9,843 nt of DNA, taken from positions 1 through 9,843 of the forward strand of contig CAMPGT010000147.1 in NCBI GenBank assembly GCA_946885665.1. The letters run 5' to 3'. The position numbers and the translations under genes are program-made. Shown piece after piece: positions 7,414 through 9,843 of this stretch. The stretch comes from an uncultured Chitinophagaceae bacterium. Its GTDB lineage: Bacteria > Bacteroidota > Bacteroidia > Chitinophagales > Chitinophagaceae. Under the pieces are notes generated by a model. The model was not told the origin of the DNA and did not search any database. It worked only from the letters and a program-made list of their open reading frames with translations. Each line of letters begins with the position of its first letter. The first letter of the stretch is position 1.

Positions 7414-7494
7414 GGTCAAGGATATGGGCTAACTGAATATACGAATTATTTCAGCGATCCTGTGAAACCGTTATTACCGGGGGCAAAGTCGGGC
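7414..7494 (-). promoter_or_regulatory. Spacer ahead of the operon; possible weak promoter
   Basis: This 81-base gap is the only sizeable non-coding stretch and the natural place for an operon promoter. On the minus strand a TTTC (7467-7464) is followed 22 bases later by TATATTCA (7441-7434). That is a partial match to the Bacteroidota primary-sigma pattern (TTTG, then TAnnTTTG), with mismatches at the end of both boxes and a rather long spacing. No strong terminator for the upstream gene is present, so read-through from the HEAT/DUF1080 gene is possible. Low confidence. Confidence 0.2.
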
Positions 7495-9843
7495 TCAAAG
7501 CGGCTTTATGCGGATGTTCCTGAACTTCAGCACCGAGCCGTGGCCCAGGAATCCAATGTGCCCTTTATCCCTTTTAAGGCCCGGGTGGTCGCGCTTATCG
7601 GCTGTGCCATGGTCGCGGGCGTCCTGTATGTCGCCGTCAAGGATCACTTCACCGTTAAGGATCACTTTGATCTTCGTTCCTTTCACGATCACTTCTTCGC
7701 TGTTCCACTGGCCAACCGGTTTCAGGTATCCTCTTTTGGCCGGGATCACCCCATATACTGATCCATGGTACTGGTAAATGTGCAGGTCCTTATATATTTC
7801 GGCATCGTTGTCGAGGATTTGCAGTTCCATGCCCTCGTATGCCGCGTCGCCTTCGAGTGGCGCCCTGATCCCGAGCCCGTTGTTGGCGCCGGGGGTAAGC
7901 AGGAAGTCGAAGCGGAAATTGAAATCGCTGTACTCATCTTTCGTGTAAAGGTTGCCACCGCCACCTCCTTCCGAGGGTCTTATCACCAGTTCATTGTTCT
8001 CCACCACATAATCTTTTTTATTGCCCACCCACTGGTCGAGGTCGGAACCGTCAAAAAGTATTTTGAATCCTTCTTTCTTTTCCTCTGCCGGTAATTCAAA
8101 TGGCTTTGAAGAAGGAAGTTCCCTGATGTATAAGTTGCGGTAGGCCACATTTGTGCCGTGCGCCTGCAGTTCTATTTGTTCTTTGGGGAATATCGGCATG
8201 CTGCGGTCCCAGTAATTTTCCAGCACCACGTTGTCAGTAACCAGTTGGCCGTTGAGGTAAACGGTGACCTTGTCGTCTTTCATGATGATGCGGAAATTGT
8301 TCCATTCGCCCACAGGGTTATCGGCTACCACCAATGGCTTGCTTACGTGTTTTTCATTGTTGTACAGTCCGCCGGAGCCCACCTGCGCGCCCACATCGTG
8401 GCGCGAAGTGTCCCATATCTGCACCTGCGGTGTGCCACGAAGATAAATGCCTGCATCGCCTTCCGGAGTTATTTTCCAGTCAACGAGCATCTCGAAATCG
8501 CCGTATTGTTTTACGGTAGCCAGATTGTCGCCATGGCCGGTAAACATCAGCAAGCCGTCTTTCGCCTCCCATCCTTCTTTTACTTTCTCGTCAGCTTTTT
8601 TCTGTGCGGCGTCCAGTTCTTTGGCCGTCATCTTTGACCGTTTGATGGGATTTTCCACCAATCCTTTCCATCCGCTGAGGTCCTTGCCATTGAACAGGGG
8701 AACGAATCCTTCGCCTGCGGGCATTTCGTCGAGATGTTTTTTAATGGCCTGCCTTTCGTACTGACTGTCGCGGCCATTGAGCAGTTCCGATACTTTTTGC
8801 AGCAGCTCATGAACATGCTGGCCATTATATTCAGGATGTGCAAGCGCGGTACGCATCACCGCATAGGCAGCGTCGTGCTTAAGCGACTGGTCATCCAAAT
8901 ATTTTGCTGCAAATTCCAGTGAAAGGTAAGTACGGTTCCTGCCGGCTTCCTGCAAAACCCTTTTGCGCTGGGCATCGTTGGCGGCAAGCGACATCGCTTC
9001 CTCGAGCATTACCACTTTCTGGTCTTCAGGAAAGTCACCGTTCTCGATGATGCTGATGTATCCATCCACCGCATTGTTTTTGTTGGTGGCAGAGTTGTCG
9101 GCTATCTTCAGCAGCATTGATGCAGACCGTGTGTCTTTGTTTTTCGACAGTGCCGATACCACGGTGGATTGAGCGTTCGAACCGCCGGTGGAGTAAATTT
9201 CGTCAACAACCCTGAGTGCCGCCGGTCCGCCAATAGCAGCGAGGGTGGGCACGAAAAGATATTTCTTATTGCCGGGTACATTGTTCATTTCGCCGGTGAT
9301 GGCTGAAATGCGTTTAATAGTATCCGTTATACCCGCCGAGGCCATGGTCACCGCGTCCTGGATGTACGGGATGTCGTTGCCCGTTAAACCCGTCAGCAGC
9401 GAATAAAGTTGTTTGAGATCTTGTTGATTGACAACGGAGGGTAATGCTTTAAGTGCCGCTTCCCTGGTTTCCGCATTTTTACTGTTGATGAGAGAAAATA
9501 CCTTTTTGGACACTCTCTCGTCGCGGCGCGCTGCAGCAACTTCGAGCGCAGCAATAGCGCCTTTTGGTGGCATCACGTCGATCTTATCTGATAATGCCAC
9601 AAGGTCCTCGTCGTCCATCCGCAGCATCACCTGCTTTACCACTTCCACGTCTTCGGCATTGCCTTTTTGCAAAACTGCGGTCATTAACTCAAGTTCGGCA
9701 GGGCCGTGCATCAGCTTTCCAACGGCTTTAATAGCGGCGTGCCTCACCGATGAATCTTTATCATTTAAGGCATAATCGTCGAGCGAAGTGGCTATATTTT
9801 CATCTTTGGCACCTGCGAGGTAATTGATGATCTGAACCTTTGC
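7495..9843 (-). CDS. HEAT-repeat protein with tandem DUF1080 (3-keto-disaccharide hydrolase-like) domains, 5' end outside window
   Basis: The frame is open to the right window edge, giving 782 residues and a TGA at 7497-7495. A GTG at 9747-9745 is an internal valine, because the HEAT-like sequence continues upstream of it. Residues 1 to about 370 are helical HEAT-type repeats (for example SSVRHAAIKAVGKL). The first DUF1080 domain (about 379-577) shows the signature FVPLFNGKDLSGW, then GIYLRG, QVQIWD and AYRNLYIREL. The second (about 592-782) shows ILFDGSDLDQW, MELQILDND and KFRNIRI, with a five-glycine run between early strands. DUF1080 domains have a concanavalin-like beta-sandwich and act on, or bind, keto-sugars and glycans. 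The missing N-terminus probably holds a signal peptide or lipoprotein signal, making it periplasmic or surface-exposed. The gap of 81 bases and unrelated domains suggest it is not part of the downstream operon. Confidence 0.92.
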   Translation of the reverse strand, partial: AKVQIINYLAGAKDENIATSLDDYALNDKDSSVRHAAIKAVGKLMHGPAELELMTAVLQKGNAEDVEVVKQVMLRMDDEDLVALSDKIDVMPPKGAIAALEVAAARRDERVSKKVFSLINSKNAETREAALKALPSVVNQQDLKQLYSLLTGLTGNDIPYIQDAVTMASAGITDTIKRISAITGEMNNVPGNKKYLFVPTLAAIGGPAALRVVDEIYSTGGSNAQSTVVSALSKNKDTRSASMLLKIADNSATNKNNAVDGYISIIENGDFPEDQKVVMLEEAMSLAANDAQRKRVLQEAGRNRTYLSLEFAAKYLDDQSLKHDAAYAVMRTALAHPEYNGQHVHELLQKVSELLNGRDSQYERQAIKKHLDEMPAGEGFVPLFNGKDLSGWKGLVENPIKRSKMTAKELDAAQKKADEKVKEGWEAKDGLLMFTGHGDNLATVKQYGDFEMLVDWKITPEGDAGIYLRGTPQVQIWDTSRHDVGAQVGSGGLYNNEKHVSKPLVVADNPVGEWNNFRIIMKDDKVTVYLNGQLVTDNVVLENYWDRSMPIFPKEQIELQAHGTNVAYRNLYIRELPSSKPFELPAEEKKEGFKILFDGSDLDQWVGNKKDYVVENNELVIRPSEGGGGGNLYTKDEYSDFNFRFDFLLTPGANNGLGIRAPLEGDAAYEGMELQILDNDAEIYKDLHIYQYHGSVYGVIPAKRGYLKPVGQWNSEEVIVKGTKIKVILNGEVILDGDIQDARDHGTADKRDHPGLKRDKGHIGFLGHGSVLKFRNIRIKPL

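Noticed and set aside
7417..7419. TTG start for the DUF4062 gene
   Set aside because: An ATG lies two codons downstream, directly ahead of the first conserved residues; it is the better start.
7449..7467. Inverted repeat TTTCA / TGAAA as a terminator of the HEAT/DUF1080 gene
   Set aside because: Only five mostly A/T pairs around a nine-base loop and no T-tract after it.
9745..9747. GTG as the start of the HEAT/DUF1080 gene
   Set aside because: The frame stays open for 32 more codons to the window edge and the added residues continue the HEAT-like pattern, so this is an internal valine and the gene is 5'-partial.

Overview
The window looks like Bacteroidota chromosome, probably a Chitinophagaceae-type genome. 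The reasons are intermediate GC, no Shine-Dalgarno-like stretches before the starts, and a HEAT plus tandem DUF1080 protein of a kind common in that phylum. This placement is inference, not a database result. Every gene lies on the minus strand, so transcription runs from high to low coordinates. No tRNA, rRNA, CRISPR array, transposase or long repeat was seen, and coding density is about 98%.

Layout in transcription order. (1) 9843-7495: the 3' part of a large gene for a HEAT-repeat protein ending in two DUF1080 (3-keto-disaccharide hydrolase-like) domains. It looks like a metabolic or surface carbohydrate protein. (2) 7494-7414: an 81-base spacer, the only sizeable gap, and the likeliest place for the promoter of what follows. 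(3) 7413-6085: a DUF4062 (TIR-like fold) domain joined to a STAND-like module with an eroded P-loop. (4) 6073-5078: a MoxR-family AAA+ ATPase. (5) 5063-894: a 1389-residue, three-pass membrane protein. It has a CoxE-like N-terminal helical domain, a vWA-like domain without its metal-binding residues, and large predicted extracytoplasmic regions. It appears to start at TTG. (6) 875-1: a patatin-like phospholipase, cut by the window edge.

Genes 3-6 are separated by only 11, 14 and 18 bases and read as one operon. The mix is a TIR-like/STAND-like sensor or effector, a MoxR AAA+ ATPase, a vWA/CoxE-like membrane partner and a lipase effector. It resembles the NTP-dependent conflict (immunity) systems built around MoxR and vWA proteins, but the membrane-spanning, MIDAS-less vWA partner and the patatin effector make this version unusual. 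The working model is inference: the membrane protein and the DUF4062 protein sense a disturbance, MoxR remodels the complex, and patatin attacks membrane lipids, possibly with a second nucleotide-directed activity from DUF4062. This is the best candidate for a previously undescribed system in the window.
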